A DNA stretch of 64,000 nucleotides, taken from NCBI RefSeq assembly GCF_013426735.1, contig NZ_AP023273.1, forward strand, positions 434,001-498,000, written 5' to 3'. The DNA is from Agrobacterium vitis (GTDB lineage: Bacteria; Pseudomonadota; Alphaproteobacteria; Rhizobiales; Rhizobiaceae). Shown in pieces: positions 7,511 to 16,016 of this stretch (the first letter of the stretch is position 1; each line of letters begins with the position of its first letter). The notes below the pieces were generated by a model. The model was not told the DNA's origin. It saw only the letters and a list, made by a program, of their open reading frames with translations, and ran no database searches. Made by a program: the position numbers and the translations under genes.

Positions 7511-8977
7511 ATGTCTCTTCCATTGTTTTCTATCGGCATCGACGTCGGCGGAACCAACATGCGTGCGGCACAGATTTCGCCCGAAGGCGAAATCATCCGT
7601 AAGACGTCGGTTACAGGCAGCCGCGACCCCTCCAAGGCTGTCACTCTTATAAAGAGCCTGATCCATCAGATGGACGGCGACCGCGCCGCGGCGATTGGAA
7701 TAGGAATACCCGGCCGTGTCGATGGCTGGACAGGAGAGATCATATCGGGTGGATTTCTGAATTTATCCGGCTGTGATCTCCAGTCTGAAATGTCAGCGAC
7801 ATCAGGTCGTCCGGTGACCGTTGCAAACGATTGCAGCATGGCCCTGATTGGCGAGGCCCGCGTGGGTGCTGCGCGGGGCATGAACAGTTCTGTCATGCTG
7901 ACCATCGGAACCGGGATTGGCGGCGCCGTCATGGAAAATGGCCGGATCGTCAATGGCAGACGATGCGCTGGCCAATTGGGCCATCTTGTCGTCAATCTCC
8001 ATGGCCAGCCATGTCCCTGCGGTCAACGCGGCTGTATTGAAACGGAATCCTCAGGAACCGCCTTGCAACGTCATCTCCGCGAGGCAGGCTACGCACCTGA
8101 AACACGATTTGAAGCCATCCTGGCTCTTGCGGAATCAGGAGATAAGGTTGCATTGCAGGTGATGACGGCATGGGCCGCCCCTCTGAAATCAGCCATAAAC
8201 ACGCTCTCCGCCGCCTTCGACCCGGACGTAGTTCTGCTAGGGGGAGGCATGGGTAAGGCAGCGTTAGCCGCCCTCAATTTTCTGCCTCGCAGCGAGACCT
8301 GGTATGAAGCGGATATAAGGGGAGCGCGCCTCGATGACGATGCCGGTGTCATCGGTTGCGGGCTGGCGGCCTTCGATCTCCTCAACGCCGATCATCATGG
8401 CAAACCTGCCCATGGCAAGAGACTGGTCATGGTAAACGGCGTACCCGCCTCCGGCAAAAGCGCGATCTCCCATAAAATCGCCGGTGAAACCGGCTGGCAG
8501 GTGTTGAGCCTGGATGAGATCAAAAACCCTTTTCTGGAATTGATTGACGATGTCGATCGCCCCTTCAATCGCCTCCTGGGACGCGCGAGCTACAAGTCGA
8601 TTTTTTCCATCATCCGCGATGCCGCTCCGGGAACCACCTTCATCGTCGATGCCTGGTTTGGATTTCAGCCAGCAGATGTTCTGAAAGAGCATATCGCGAT
8701 GGCTGGCATCACGCAGATCGTTGAACTCTGGTGCCACGCCCCCGCAGAAACGATAGGAGAGCGCTATAGATCAAGACTTGAAAACCGCCTTCCCGGACAT
8801 CCCGGCGCCTCCTATATCCCGGAACTTATCGAACTCGCGCAGCGTGCGAAACCCATCGGGCTCGGTCCGGCTTTGAATATCGACACGACACAACCAAAGG
8901 ACGCCAAAACCATCCTGGATTGGGTGGAGAATGCCTTTGAAAACCCCGAGGAACTATCCAGAACCGATTTCCTCTAA
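7511..8977 (+). CDS. ROK-family sugar kinase fused to a P-loop kinase-like domain
   Basis: 488 residues, against about 300 for a normal ROK kinase. Residues 1-295 form a complete ROK unit: DVGGTN (11-16) binds ATP phosphate, and CAGQLGHLV followed by PCPCGQRGCIE (152-177) is the zinc/ROK signature. After a short linker, residues 303-475 hold a second nucleotide-binding domain with Walker A GVPASGKS (310-317) and VDAWF (379-383), resembling chloramphenicol-phosphotransferase/zeta-like or shikimate/gluconate-kinase-like P-loop proteins. The N-terminal half should phosphorylate a sugar; the role of the C-terminal half is unknown. It lies 14 bases after the aldolase gene, apparently in one operon. 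Confidence 0.88.
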   Translation: MSLPLFSIGIDVGGTNMRAAQISPEGEIIRKTSVTGSRDPSKAVTLIKSLIHQMDGDRAAAIGIGIPGRVDGWTGEIISGGFLNLSGCDLQSEMSATSGRPVTVANDCSMALIGEARVGAARGMNSSVMLTIGTGIGGAVMENGRIVNGRRCAGQLGHLVVNLHGQPCPCGQRGCIETESSGTALQRHLREAGYAPETRFEAILALAESGDKVALQVMTAWAAPLKSAINTLSAAFDPDVVLLGGGMGKAALAALNFLPRSETWYEADIRGARLDDDAGVIGCGLAAFDLLNADHHGKPAHGKRLVMVNGVPASGKSAISHKIAGETGWQVLSLDEIKNPFLELIDDVDRPFNRLLGRASYKSIFSIIRDAAPGTTFIVDAWFGFQPADVLKEHIAMAGITQIVELWCHAPAETIGERYRSRLENRLPGHPGASYIPELIELAQRAKPIGLGPALNIDTTQPKDAKTILDWVENAFENPEELSRTDFL

Positions 8978-9060
8978 GGAACGGAAAAGCGCCCAAGCTA
9001 TGAGCCTCTAAAAAGCGAGAGCATAAGAGACAATGGACTGAGCGCTTTATAAAATCATTT

Positions 9061-9120
9061 ATTGATACAATAAAAATTATGAATTACCATTTTTATCATA
9101 AATCAATAATTGATATTGAT
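9061..9120. promoter_or_regulatory. AT-rich putative promoter/operator before ALDH gene
   Basis: Within a 267-base gap, this very AT-rich stretch contains ATCAAT-a-ATTGAT (9102-9114), immediately followed by another ATTGAT (9115-9120) and preceded by ATTGAT at 9061. The repeated half-site suggests a regulator site overlapping the promoter of the aldehyde dehydrogenase gene. No regulator is encoded next to it. Confidence 0.45.
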
Positions 9121-9244
9121 TGACTGACGCTTTCGCCGTATTCTTCCCGCCGCAAAGAGATAGACCGCCTTCGTTTACCGCCATCCTATGCTGGCGGCAT
9201 TGGCGTGGCGAAGGCGCGTAAAACCGGCAAGAGGAGGAGACGTC

Positions 9245-10720
9245 TTGCAACAGAATATTGGTCAGTCCGCATTCCAACCACAGGCCTATGAAGGGTTTTC
9301 CGGGCAGTATATTGCCGGTCGCTGGGTGGAAGGCACCGAGGGAAAGACCGCCGTTGATCGTAATCCTTACGATGATACGGTTGTGGCGGAAATCGCTCAG
9401 GCAAGTCTTGATGACCTCGATCGTGCCTTCGGTGCAGCCAAGGCTGCCCAAACCGAGTGGGCGCGGGTATTGCCGAGCGAGCGCGCAGCGGTGTTTCTGA
9501 GAGCGGTCTCGATTCTTGACGCCCGCAAGGAAGAAATCATTAGCTGGATTATTCGTGAATCCGGCAGTACACGCATCAAGGCTGGCATAGAATGGGGCGC
9601 AGTGCGCGCTGGCATGCTGGAAGCCGTCACCTTGCCCGCTGCCGCCCAGGGACATATCATTCCCGTCGATAAGCCCGGCAAGGAAGCACGGGTCTACAAA
9701 AAGCCCGTCGGCGTCGTCGGTGTTATCAGCCCGTGGAATTTTCCGCTGCATCTGTCGAACCGTTCTGTCGCGCCGGCGCTTGCACTTGGAAACGCCGTCG
9801 TTTTGAAACCGTCGAACGACACGCCGGTCACAGGCGGCCTTCTGTTGGCCAAGATCTATGAGGAAGCTGGCCTGCCAGCAGGCTTGGTCAATGTCGTGGT
9901 CGGTAGCTCGAGCGTGATCGGCGACGCTTTCTCGCGTCATCCGGTTCCTCGCGTCCTCACCTTTACCGGCTCCACGCCCGTCGGACGCCATATCGCCCAG
10001 GTGGCGGGTGAATCCTCCCTGCTGAAGCGTGTCGGCCTTGAGCTTGGCGGCAATGCACCGCTGGTGGTTCTCGATGATGCCGATCTGGAAAAGGCTGTTG
10101 GAGCAGCCCTGATCGGTCGCTTCATGCATCAGGGGCAAATCTGCATGAGCACGAACCGCATCATCGTCGATGCCTCGATTTATGACAACTTCGTCGAGGC
10201 TTTTACTGCTGCGGTAAAGACGATCAAATTCGGAAACCCGAACGAGCCGGATACCTTGATCGGCCCGCTTTGCAACGACAGCCAGCTGCGCAGCGTGACC
10301 GCAAGCATTGCGCGGGCGCGCGACAGCGGCTTCCGCGAATGCGTATCCGGTCCGATTGAGGGACGGGTGGTGGCACCGCATGTCTTTGCCGACGTGACCA
10401 ACGATTCCGACTTCGCCCGCAATGAGATCTTCGGCCCGGTCGCACCGATCATCCGCGCTCAAGACGAAGCCCAGGCTTTGGCCTTCGCCAATGATACCGA
10501 ATTTGGCCTTTCCAGCGCCGTCTTCACCCGTGACGAGGCCCGTGGATTGGCCTTTGCTCAGCAGATTGAAGCTGGAATGTCTCATATCAACGACATCACC
10601 ATCCATGACTATCCGCATGTGATGTTTGGTGGAGAGAAAAACTCCGGTCTCGGACGCTTTAACGGCAAATGGGCCGTTGAAGAGTTCACAACGGATCATT
10701 TCATCTCGGTACAGCGTTAA
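9245..10720 (+). CDS. NAD(P)-dependent aldehyde dehydrogenase
   Basis: A TTG start at 9245 is preferred because GAGGAGGAG lies directly upstream; the 19 codons before it (ATG at 9188) are Arg-rich and non-conserved. The 491-residue protein has SPWNFPLHL (cofactor floor), FTGSTPVGR, the catalytic Glu266 in LELGGN and nucleophile Cys300 in GQICMS, followed by EIFGPVAPI. Family members resembling benzaldehyde or vanillin dehydrogenases oxidise aldehydes to acids. It is not clearly in an operon: a terminator follows at once, and an AT-rich promoter precedes. Substrate unknown; it may serve an aldehyde from the aldolase next door or an aromatic aldehyde. Confidence 0.92.
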   Translation: MQQNIGQSAFQPQAYEGFSGQYIAGRWVEGTEGKTAVDRNPYDDTVVAEIAQASLDDLDRAFGAAKAAQTEWARVLPSERAAVFLRAVSILDARKEEIISWIIRESGSTRIKAGIEWGAVRAGMLEAVTLPAAAQGHIIPVDKPGKEARVYKKPVGVVGVISPWNFPLHLSNRSVAPALALGNAVVLKPSNDTPVTGGLLLAKIYEEAGLPAGLVNVVVGSSSVIGDAFSRHPVPRVLTFTGSTPVGRHIAQVAGESSLLKRVGLELGGNAPLVVLDDADLEKAVGAALIGRFMHQGQICMSTNRIIVDASIYDNFVEAFTAAVKTIKFGNPNEPDTLIGPLCNDSQLRSVTASIARARDSGFRECVSGPIEGRVVAPHVFADVTNDSDFARNEIFGPVAPIIRAQDEAQALAFANDTEFGLSSAVFTRDEARGLAFAQQIEAGMSHINDITIHDYPHVMFGGEKNSGLGRFNGKWAVEEFTTDHFISVQR

Positions 10721-10728
10721 GACGATAA

Positions 10729-10766
10729 CGAAAACCGCACCGCTGGAGACAGCGGTGCGGTTTTCG
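10729..10766. terminator. Strong bidirectional terminator
   Basis: Perfect 16-bp inverted repeat, arms 10729-10744 and 10751-10766, loop GGAGAC. The arms contain AAAACCGCACCGCT and its complement, so each strand ends in a short T run. It separates the convergent aldehyde dehydrogenase and phosphodiesterase genes. Confidence 0.9.
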
Positions 10767-10801
10767 GATTTAAAAAATGCGCGCAGAGAAAAACGACGAT
10801 C

Positions 10802-10833
10802 CGCGATTTATCCTGGCCCGTGATTTATCCTGG
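10802..10833. repeat. Tandem 17-bp-period direct repeat
   Basis: CGCGATTTATCCTGG (10802-10816) is followed by CGTGATTTATCCTGG (10819-10833), one mismatch in 15. It lies between the terminator and the stop codon of the phosphodiesterase gene. Probably a local duplication. Confidence 0.6.
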
Positions 10834-10853
10834 AATGAGTGGCAGGAATTCGA

Positions 10854-11654
10854 TCACGGTCCTTCGCAAATGGATGCTTGTCCGAGGATAGCCTCACCCA
10901 CTTCGGCGCTATAGGCACGCAGTCCGTGATCATCGAGGCAGATGATCCGGTAGCAGGGATTGCCGCCGGTCCAGAGCGGGTCGGGCGCATCGAGATCGGT
11001 GATGAAGCGGTGCGCGCAGGCCTGGCCGGAACTGTAGCTGATACCCTCGGCGCTTGTGCCGGCAAGCGGCACGTGGATATGGCCGAACACAATATGACGT
11101 ATCCCTGCGCTGTGAGCGCTGAGGCGGCGCATCAGCGCGCCATCGTCATGCAGACCGATCTTTTCGAAATGCCGGATACCGCAGTCCATCGGGCGATGAT
11201 GGATGAAAACCGTGACGGACAAATCGCCAGCGCTTTCCAAGGTGGCATCGAGCCATGCAAGGCGGTCGGCACCATACATGCCGCCGATCACCCCTGCTTC
11301 GTGACTGTCGAGGAACAGGAGCCGTCCGAATTCCGTATCCCAAAAGGACTGGACATAACCATTGCTATCGGATGGCTGCCCCGGAAAAGCAGCCTGGAAT
11401 TCCGGCCTGCGGTCATGGTTGCCCAGCATCAGGCGGATGTCGAAGGACACCGGCGCCAGAATGTCGCGCAGAAGTTCATAGGCCTCGGGATCACCGTGAT
11501 TGCAGAGATCACCGGTCATCACCAGAAGATCTGCATCGGCATGCTTTTCAACAATGTCGCCCACTGCCGCACGCAGCTGCTTTTCAGGATCGACGCCGTT
11601 GACGACGATGCCCGAGGGCATAAGATGGGTATCGGTGATCTGAATGATCTTCAT
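10854..11654 (-). CDS. GpdQ-like class III cyclic nucleotide/glycerophosphodiester phosphodiesterase
   Basis: 266 residues from MKIIQITDTH; the upstream in-frame extension is ignored because the family begins at this strand. Metal ligands fall almost exactly at the spacing of Enterobacter GpdQ: Asp8 and His10 (DTH), Asp49 (TGD), Asn79-His80 (GNHD), His152 (HH) and His192/His194 (GHIH). Such enzymes hydrolyse glycerophosphodiesters or cyclic nucleotides with two metal ions. It is the last gene of the Ugp-like ABC operon, downstream of the binding protein, and has no signal peptide, so it probably cleaves imported phosphodiesters in the cytoplasm to release glycerol-3-phosphate or phosphate esters. 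Confidence 0.9.
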   Translation of the reverse strand: MKIIQITDTHLMPSGIVVNGVDPEKQLRAAVGDIVEKHADADLLVMTGDLCNHGDPEAYELLRDILAPVSFDIRLMLGNHDRRPEFQAAFPGQPSDSNGYVQSFWDTEFGRLLFLDSHEAGVIGGMYGADRLAWLDATLESAGDLSVTVFIHHRPMDCGIRHFEKIGLHDDGALMRRLSAHSAGIRHIVFGHIHVPLAGTSAEGISYSSGQACAHRFITDLDAPDPLWTGGNPCYRIICLDDHGLRAYSAEVGEAILGQASICEGP

Positions 11655-11674
11655 TATCCGTCTTTCTGGAAAAT

Positions 11675-11700
11675 GGCTGCGGAGAACATTCCCCGCAGCC
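11675..11700 (-). repeat. Stem-loop between UgpB-like and GpdQ-like genes
   Basis: GGCTGCGG (11675-11682) pairs with CCGCAGCC (11693-11700) across a 10-base loop. It lies about 60 bases 3' of the binding-protein stop and 20 bases before the phosphodiesterase start. Probably an mRNA-stability or attenuating hairpin, as no T run follows. Confidence 0.65.
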
Positions 11701-11757
11701 TTGCCGGTCTTCAAAGAGGACGATGCGCGAGCATCGTCAATGTCCTGAACGATTGGC

Positions 11758-13053
11758 CTATTTCAACAAGGCATTGGTCTGATCGACCATCTGCTTCAGG
11801 CCAACCTCCGGCGTCACTTCACCGCGCATGACCGTGCCGATAATGTCGCGCTGGGTGCGCCAGACGCGAACGGAATCGCCGCCTGGATAACCGGCCCAAG
11901 GCAAGGACCGATCTGCCTGGAGCGAGGCGGTCTTTACATTCGGATGCTCGGCATAATAGGGCGCCAGATAGTCGGCACCGGTGGCAAGCTTGTTGGTCGG
12001 CAGATAGCCGGTGATCCGCACGATGGTGTTCTGCGCCTCAGGACCGGTGATCCATTTCAGATATTTCCAGGCGGCGTCCTGCTTGGCCTTGTCCTGCGTC
12101 AGGATCACGGCTGAGTTGCCGCCCGTTGGCACGCCACCCTTTTCCGGGTTGTCCAGAGGGAAGGTGGCCGTCTTCAGCTTGAAACGGTCGCCCACCAGTC
12201 CTTCGATTGTTTGAACATGGGCCGGTGTCGAGAAGATGAAACCGGTGAGACCAGCACCGAATTGCTGGCGGGACTGGTCCCAGTCAAGCAGGGTCTGGCC
12301 GCCTTCGGTCACGAACTGGCGAACCATTTTCAGAGCATTGAGGCCAATCTCGTTGTCAAAAGCCACAGTCTTGGTCTTTTCGTTGACCAATGTGCCGCCC
12401 TGCTCGAGAACCAATGCCTGCCAAAGCCAGTCATCCGGCCAGCCATTGATGTCGTAGCCCATGCCGGAGATTTTCGGATCGAGCGCGTGGATCTTCTTGG
12501 CCAGCGCGATCAGTCCGGGAAAGGTTTTCGGCATATTGTCCGGATCGCCACCAGCCTTCTTTACCAGATCAGCATTGATATAGATGATTGGCGAGGAGGC
12601 ATTGACCGGCAGGCCGTATTGCTTGCCATCGATCTGGCCGAGAGCGGCCATTTTCGGGCTGTAGTTCTTGTCGAGAAAGGCCTGGCCGCCTTCCGCCGCG
12701 ATGAAGGGCGCCAGCTCAGTGATCTGGTTGCGGGGTGCCAGTGTGTGAACCAGCTCCGCGGTCAGGTTGAAGCCTGAGAAATAAACATCCGGCAGATTGC
12801 CGGTCACGGCGGCGCGAAGGACCTGTTGCTGACCCTCGTTATAGCCTGGAGCGGGCGCCAGAAAATTGATCTTTACATTGGGATTGTTCTTCATGAACGC
12901 ATCGGCCAGCGGCTGATGGAATTTCGTGAAGCCCGGCAGATTGTAAAGCACGTTGAGCGTGACTTCGTCGGCAGCCAGCACGGGCGTGGAAAGCCCGGCA
13001 GCAGCCAGGCCCAAAGCCAGACCGCTCACCACGGTGCGTCGGTTGATTTTCAT
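11758..13053 (-). CDS. Ugp-like ABC transporter solute-binding protein
   Basis: 431 residues from MKINRRTVV, with GGAGAC eight bases upstream; the longer frame start adds 11 residues. The N-terminus is a Tat/Sec-like export signal (NRRTVVSGLALGLAAAGLS, cleavage after VLA). The mature protein belongs to extracellular solute-binding family 1: FMKNNPNVKINF, DVYFSGF, YGLPVNASSPIIYIN, and GGNSAVIL with WKYLKWITGPEAQ. UgpB members bind glycerol-3-phosphate and glycerophosphodiesters. The specificity here is inferred from context: a phosphodiesterase follows and a phosphate transporter is divergent. A sugar ligand remains possible. Confidence 0.88.
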   Translation of the reverse strand: MKINRRTVVSGLALGLAAAGLSTPVLAADEVTLNVLYNLPGFTKFHQPLADAFMKNNPNVKINFLAPAPGYNEGQQQVLRAAVTGNLPDVYFSGFNLTAELVHTLAPRNQITELAPFIAAEGGQAFLDKNYSPKMAALGQIDGKQYGLPVNASSPIIYINADLVKKAGGDPDNMPKTFPGLIALAKKIHALDPKISGMGYDINGWPDDWLWQALVLEQGGTLVNEKTKTVAFDNEIGLNALKMVRQFVTEGGQTLLDWDQSRQQFGAGLTGFIFSTPAHVQTIEGLVGDRFKLKTATFPLDNPEKGGVPTGGNSAVILTQDKAKQDAAWKYLKWITGPEAQNTIVRITGYLPTNKLATGADYLAPYYAEHPNVKTASLQADRSLPWAGYPGGDSVRVWRTQRDIIGTVMRGEVTPEVGLKQMVDQTNALLK

Positions 13054-13096
13054 TGTCGTCTCCGAAAAGGTTGGGAGGAGGAGCATGTGAACGCCG

Positions 13097-13921
13097 TCAC
13101 TTGACGCCGGTCATTGTGATACCCGCGATGAAGTGCCGTCGTGCCAGGAGGAAGCACAGCACCATCGGCGCGGTAATCAGTGTGGCGCCAGCCATCAGCG
13201 CACCGTAATTCGCGCCGGATTCAACATCCGCGAACAACAGCATGCCCAGAGGCGGCGGAGCCAGATTGGTGTCGGAAATCACGATCATCGGCCAATAGAG
13301 ATCGTTCCAATGGGCAACCAGCGAAAAGACCGCAAAAGCGGCAAGCGACGGCAACGAGCCGCGCAAGACCAGGCCCCAGCAGATTTCCATCTCGGAAAAA
13401 CCATCCATCCGCGCCGCCTCGATGATTTCATCGGGATAGCTGCGGAAGGATTGGTGGAACAGGAAGATTGCGAAAACCGACAGGAAGAAGGGCGCCATCA
13501 TGGCGAAATAGGTGTTGAGGAGCTGGGCCTTCGCCAGTCCGACAAACAGCGGCAGAGCCAGCGCCTGGATCGGCACGCAGAGCGCGGCAATCACCAGCGT
13601 CAACAACAGTTTTCGCCCCGGAAAGCGAAGTTTAGCCAAAGCATAGGCTGCGGGAACCGCGGTTACGACCTGGACGAACAGGATGCCAAAACAGACGATG
13701 ACCCCATTCAGCATGAAGCGGGCCATCGGCACCTGACTGGCGGCCCTTGCGTAGTTTTCCACGCCCTCGAATTTTTCCGGGATCGGCCAGAGGGAAACAT
13801 TGAATATTTCCGATGGCGAACGGATCGAGGTCAAAACCATCCAGTAGAACGGCAAGAGCATAACGAAAGCGCCAGCGGCCAGGACAACATGCGGAAGATA
13901 GGTACGAAACCGGGTCATCAA
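13097..13921 (-). CDS. Ugp-like ABC permease, UgpE/MalG type
   Basis: 274 residues with six hydrophobic segments. YWMVLTSIRSPSEIF near residue 30 is typical of MalG/UgpE, and the EAA loop is seen as IIEAARMDGFSEMEI (about 158-172), which contacts the ATPase. Start overlaps the UgpA-like stop by four bases (ATGA), so the two permeases are translationally coupled. Together they form the membrane channel of the importer. Confidence 0.92.
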   Translation of the reverse strand: MMTRFRTYLPHVVLAAGAFVMLLPFYWMVLTSIRSPSEIFNVSLWPIPEKFEGVENYARAASQVPMARFMLNGVIVCFGILFVQVVTAVPAAYALAKLRFPGRKLLLTLVIAALCVPIQALALPLFVGLAKAQLLNTYFAMMAPFFLSVFAIFLFHQSFRSYPDEIIEAARMDGFSEMEICWGLVLRGSLPSLAAFAVFSLVAHWNDLYWPMIVISDTNLAPPPLGMLLFADVESGANYGALMAGATLITAPMVLCFLLARRHFIAGITMTGVK

Positions 13922-14844
13922 TAATGTACCTTCCGGTCCATATGCAGAGTCTGGCCAATCGACAGGATCAGGACGATGGCGAGGAAGAGCAGTGTCAAAG
14001 CTGCGGCGTAGCCGGTATTGGAATACTCGAACCCTTCGAGATAGAGATCGAACAGCAGGGTTTCCGAGCCGGACCGGCCCTTGGTCAGTACCGCCACTGT
14101 CTCGAAAACTTTGAAAGCCGAGATCGATGTTGTGACGACCACGAACAAGGTCGTTGGTCCCAGCATTGGCCAGGTGACGGTGAAAAACCGGTCGATGGAA
14201 TTTTTGGCGCCGTCCAACCGCACCGCCTCATGTAGATCTTTAGGAATGGCCGTCAGCCCGGCAAGGAACAGCACCATGTTGAAGCCGAGAACCTGCCAGA
14301 CACCAATCCATGCCATGGTTGGAATGAGCAGCATCGGATTGGACAGGAAGGCGACGGGCTCGAAGCCCAGCCATTTGATTGCCGCATTCACCGGCCCGAG
14401 TGAGGGGTGCAGTAGGAATTGCCAGACGGTTGCCATCGCCACGAGCGTCGCGGTAACCGGAAGGAAATAGGCGACTTCCCAGAAGGCCCGGCTGCGCTTG
14501 CGATTGTGCACCAACAGCGCCACGCCAAGCGCCAGGAACACGCCGAGAGGAATGACAATCACGGCATAGATCGCCGTATTGATCACCGCCCGAATAAAGA
14601 CGGGATCGTGAAACGCCTTGATGAAATTGCCGAGCCCGACAAAGTGAATGGTGAGAGCACCGAGTTGGTAATCCGTGACAGAAAAGGCGGCCAGCACGAG
14701 CATCGGAACGATATAAATCGCCAGCAACAGCAAAACGGCCGGGGCCGCAAACAACAGACCACGGCGAACCATCCGGCGCTCGGCTGTTTGCCGGCTCGCA
14801 CGAGGCTTAGCCGTAGGCACCATTGAGGGCGAGCCAGCAGTCAT
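13918..14844 (-). CDS. Ugp-like ABC permease, UgpA/MalF type
   Basis: 308 residues, a basic N-terminal tail of about 25 residues and then six transmembrane segments. The EAA loop is DLHEAVRLDGAKNSIDRFFTV. The segment WQVLGFNMVLFLAGLTAIP before it is characteristic of the UgpA branch. It overlaps the ATPase stop codon by four bases, consistent with an operon read from ATPase to phosphodiesterase. Confidence 0.92.
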   Translation of the reverse strand: MTAGSPSMVPTAKPRASRQTAERRMVRRGLLFAAPAVLLLLAIYIVPMLVLAAFSVTDYQLGALTIHFVGLGNFIKAFHDPVFIRAVINTAIYAVIVIPLGVFLALGVALLVHNRKRSRAFWEVAYFLPVTATLVAMATVWQFLLHPSLGPVNAAIKWLGFEPVAFLSNPMLLIPTMAWIGVWQVLGFNMVLFLAGLTAIPKDLHEAVRLDGAKNSIDRFFTVTWPMLGPTTLFVVVTTSISAFKVFETVAVLTKGRSGSETLLFDLYLEGFEYSNTGYAAALTLLFLAIVLILSIGQTLHMDRKVHY

Positions 14845-16016
14845 GCCGCCACCCGTTCACGAACAGAAACGGCGCAGCGCGTGCCATCTGCGCCAAACAG
14901 ATGAGCCCGCTCAGGTGCAAAGCCAATGGTCATCAGACCATGTGCATCAGCACCAATAGCCTCTCTCGCGCCTTGCCGCATGGTCACCACGACCGTTTCA
15001 TCATCAACAAGGCGGCAGGTTACGAACCGGTCGGCGCCATGGGTCTCGCTGCGCTGGACGCGCACGGCAAAGCCGTTGCCGCTTGCACGCAGATCTTGCG
15101 CCCTAAGATCTTGGACGCGCAGGTCTTCTGCCCGAAGCCCAAGCGTTGCCGGTCCGTCATCCTGCTCTGACGCCCGCAGGTCGAGGTCTTTTCCGAAAGC
15201 GGTAACCTGTCCCTGCATGCCGATCATGACAGGCAGAAGGTTGATCGATGGGGTGCCGATGAAGCGCGCCACCGTCAATGTCGCTGGGCGGTGGTACAGT
15301 TCATCGGGTGTACCCAATTGCTCGATCCGGCCCTCATGCATCAGCGCGACACGATCCGACATGGTCATGGCCTCGATCTGATCATGGGTGACATAGATGA
15401 AGGTAGCGCCAAGGCGGCGATGCAGGCCGACAAGTTCTTCGCGCATATGGGCACGAAGCTTGGCATCGAGATTGGAAAGTGGCTCATCCATCAAGAAGGC
15501 AGCAGGCGAACGCACCAGCGCCCGCGCCAATGCTACACGCTGCCGCTGACCACCCGAGAGCTGGGCCGGTCTGCGGTCCAGAAGATGCGCAATCTGCAAT
15601 GTCTCCGCAGCCTCTTCAACGCTGCGCTTGATGTCCTTGACAATCTCGGAAGGCGCGACCAGACGCCCGATCAGCGGCAATCGACCCGCAAGCGACAAGC
15701 ACCGCATCCGCAACGGCGTGGCGATGTTCTGCCGCACGGTCATGTGAGGATAGAGCGCATAGGACTGGAACACCATCGCCAGATTGCGGTCGCTCGGATC
15801 CATGTCGGTCACATCCGAATTATCGATCAGAACCTGACCGCGATCGGGCCGCTCCAATCCAGCGATGATCCGCAACAGGGTCGACTTGCCACAGCCGGAC
15901 ATGCCCACAAGCGACAGGAACTCGCCGGGATGCACCTCGAGATCAATATTCTTCAGAATATCATCAGCCGCGAAGCTTTTTCCAATTCCAGCCAGCTTTA
16001 GAGAATGTTGCATCAT
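14841..16016 (-). CDS. Ugp/MalK-type ABC transporter ATPase
   Basis: 391 residues from MMQHSLKLAG, where AAGGAGCG precedes the ATG; the longer frame start is not supported. Walker A GMSGCGKST (38-46), signature LSGGQRQR (153-160), Walker B LMDEPLSNLD and switch THDQIEAMTM are intact. Compared with short homologues there is an insert near 107-125 (LSLAGRLPLIGRL). The C-terminal MalK/TOBE domain contains an unusual five-residue tandem repeat at 296-310 (AEDLR VQDLR AQDLR). It is the first gene of the phosphodiester operon; a candidate PHO box lies about 80 bases upstream. Confidence 0.93.
   Translation of the reverse strand: MMQHSLKLAGIGKSFAADDILKNIDLEVHPGEFLSLVGMSGCGKSTLLRIIAGLERPDRGQVLIDNSDVTDMDPSDRNLAMVFQSYALYPHMTVRQNIATPLRMRCLSLAGRLPLIGRLVAPSEIVKDIKRSVEEAAETLQIAHLLDRRPAQLSGGQRQRVALARALVRSPAAFLMDEPLSNLDAKLRAHMREELVGLHRRLGATFIYVTHDQIEAMTMSDRVALMHEGRIEQLGTPDELYHRPATLTVARFIGTPSINLLPVMIGMQGQVTAFGKDLDLRASEQDDGPATLGLRAEDLRVQDLRAQDLRASGNGFAVRVQRSETHGADRFVTCRLVDDETVVVTMRQGAREAIGADAHGLMTIGFAPERAHLFGADGTRCAVSVRERVAA
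15087..15131 (-). repeat. In-frame 15-bp tandem repeat (x3) inside ATPase gene
   Basis: Three consecutive 15-base units encode AEDLR, VQDLR and AQDLR in the C-terminal regulatory domain of the Ugp-like ATPase. The units differ by several bases, so the duplication is not recent. It sits where MalK-type proteins have variable TOBE loops and does not break the frame. Confidence 0.8.

Noticed and set aside
9077..10699. 540-residue minus-strand reading frame
   Set aside because: It is antisense to the aldehyde dehydrogenase gene, which has all catalytic motifs; the antisense product is Asp/Arg/His-rich with no recognisable domain, as expected from GC-rich codon bias.
10839..11831. 330-residue plus-strand reading frame
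   Set aside because: Antisense to the GpdQ-like gene and the end of the binding-protein gene, both with intact motifs.
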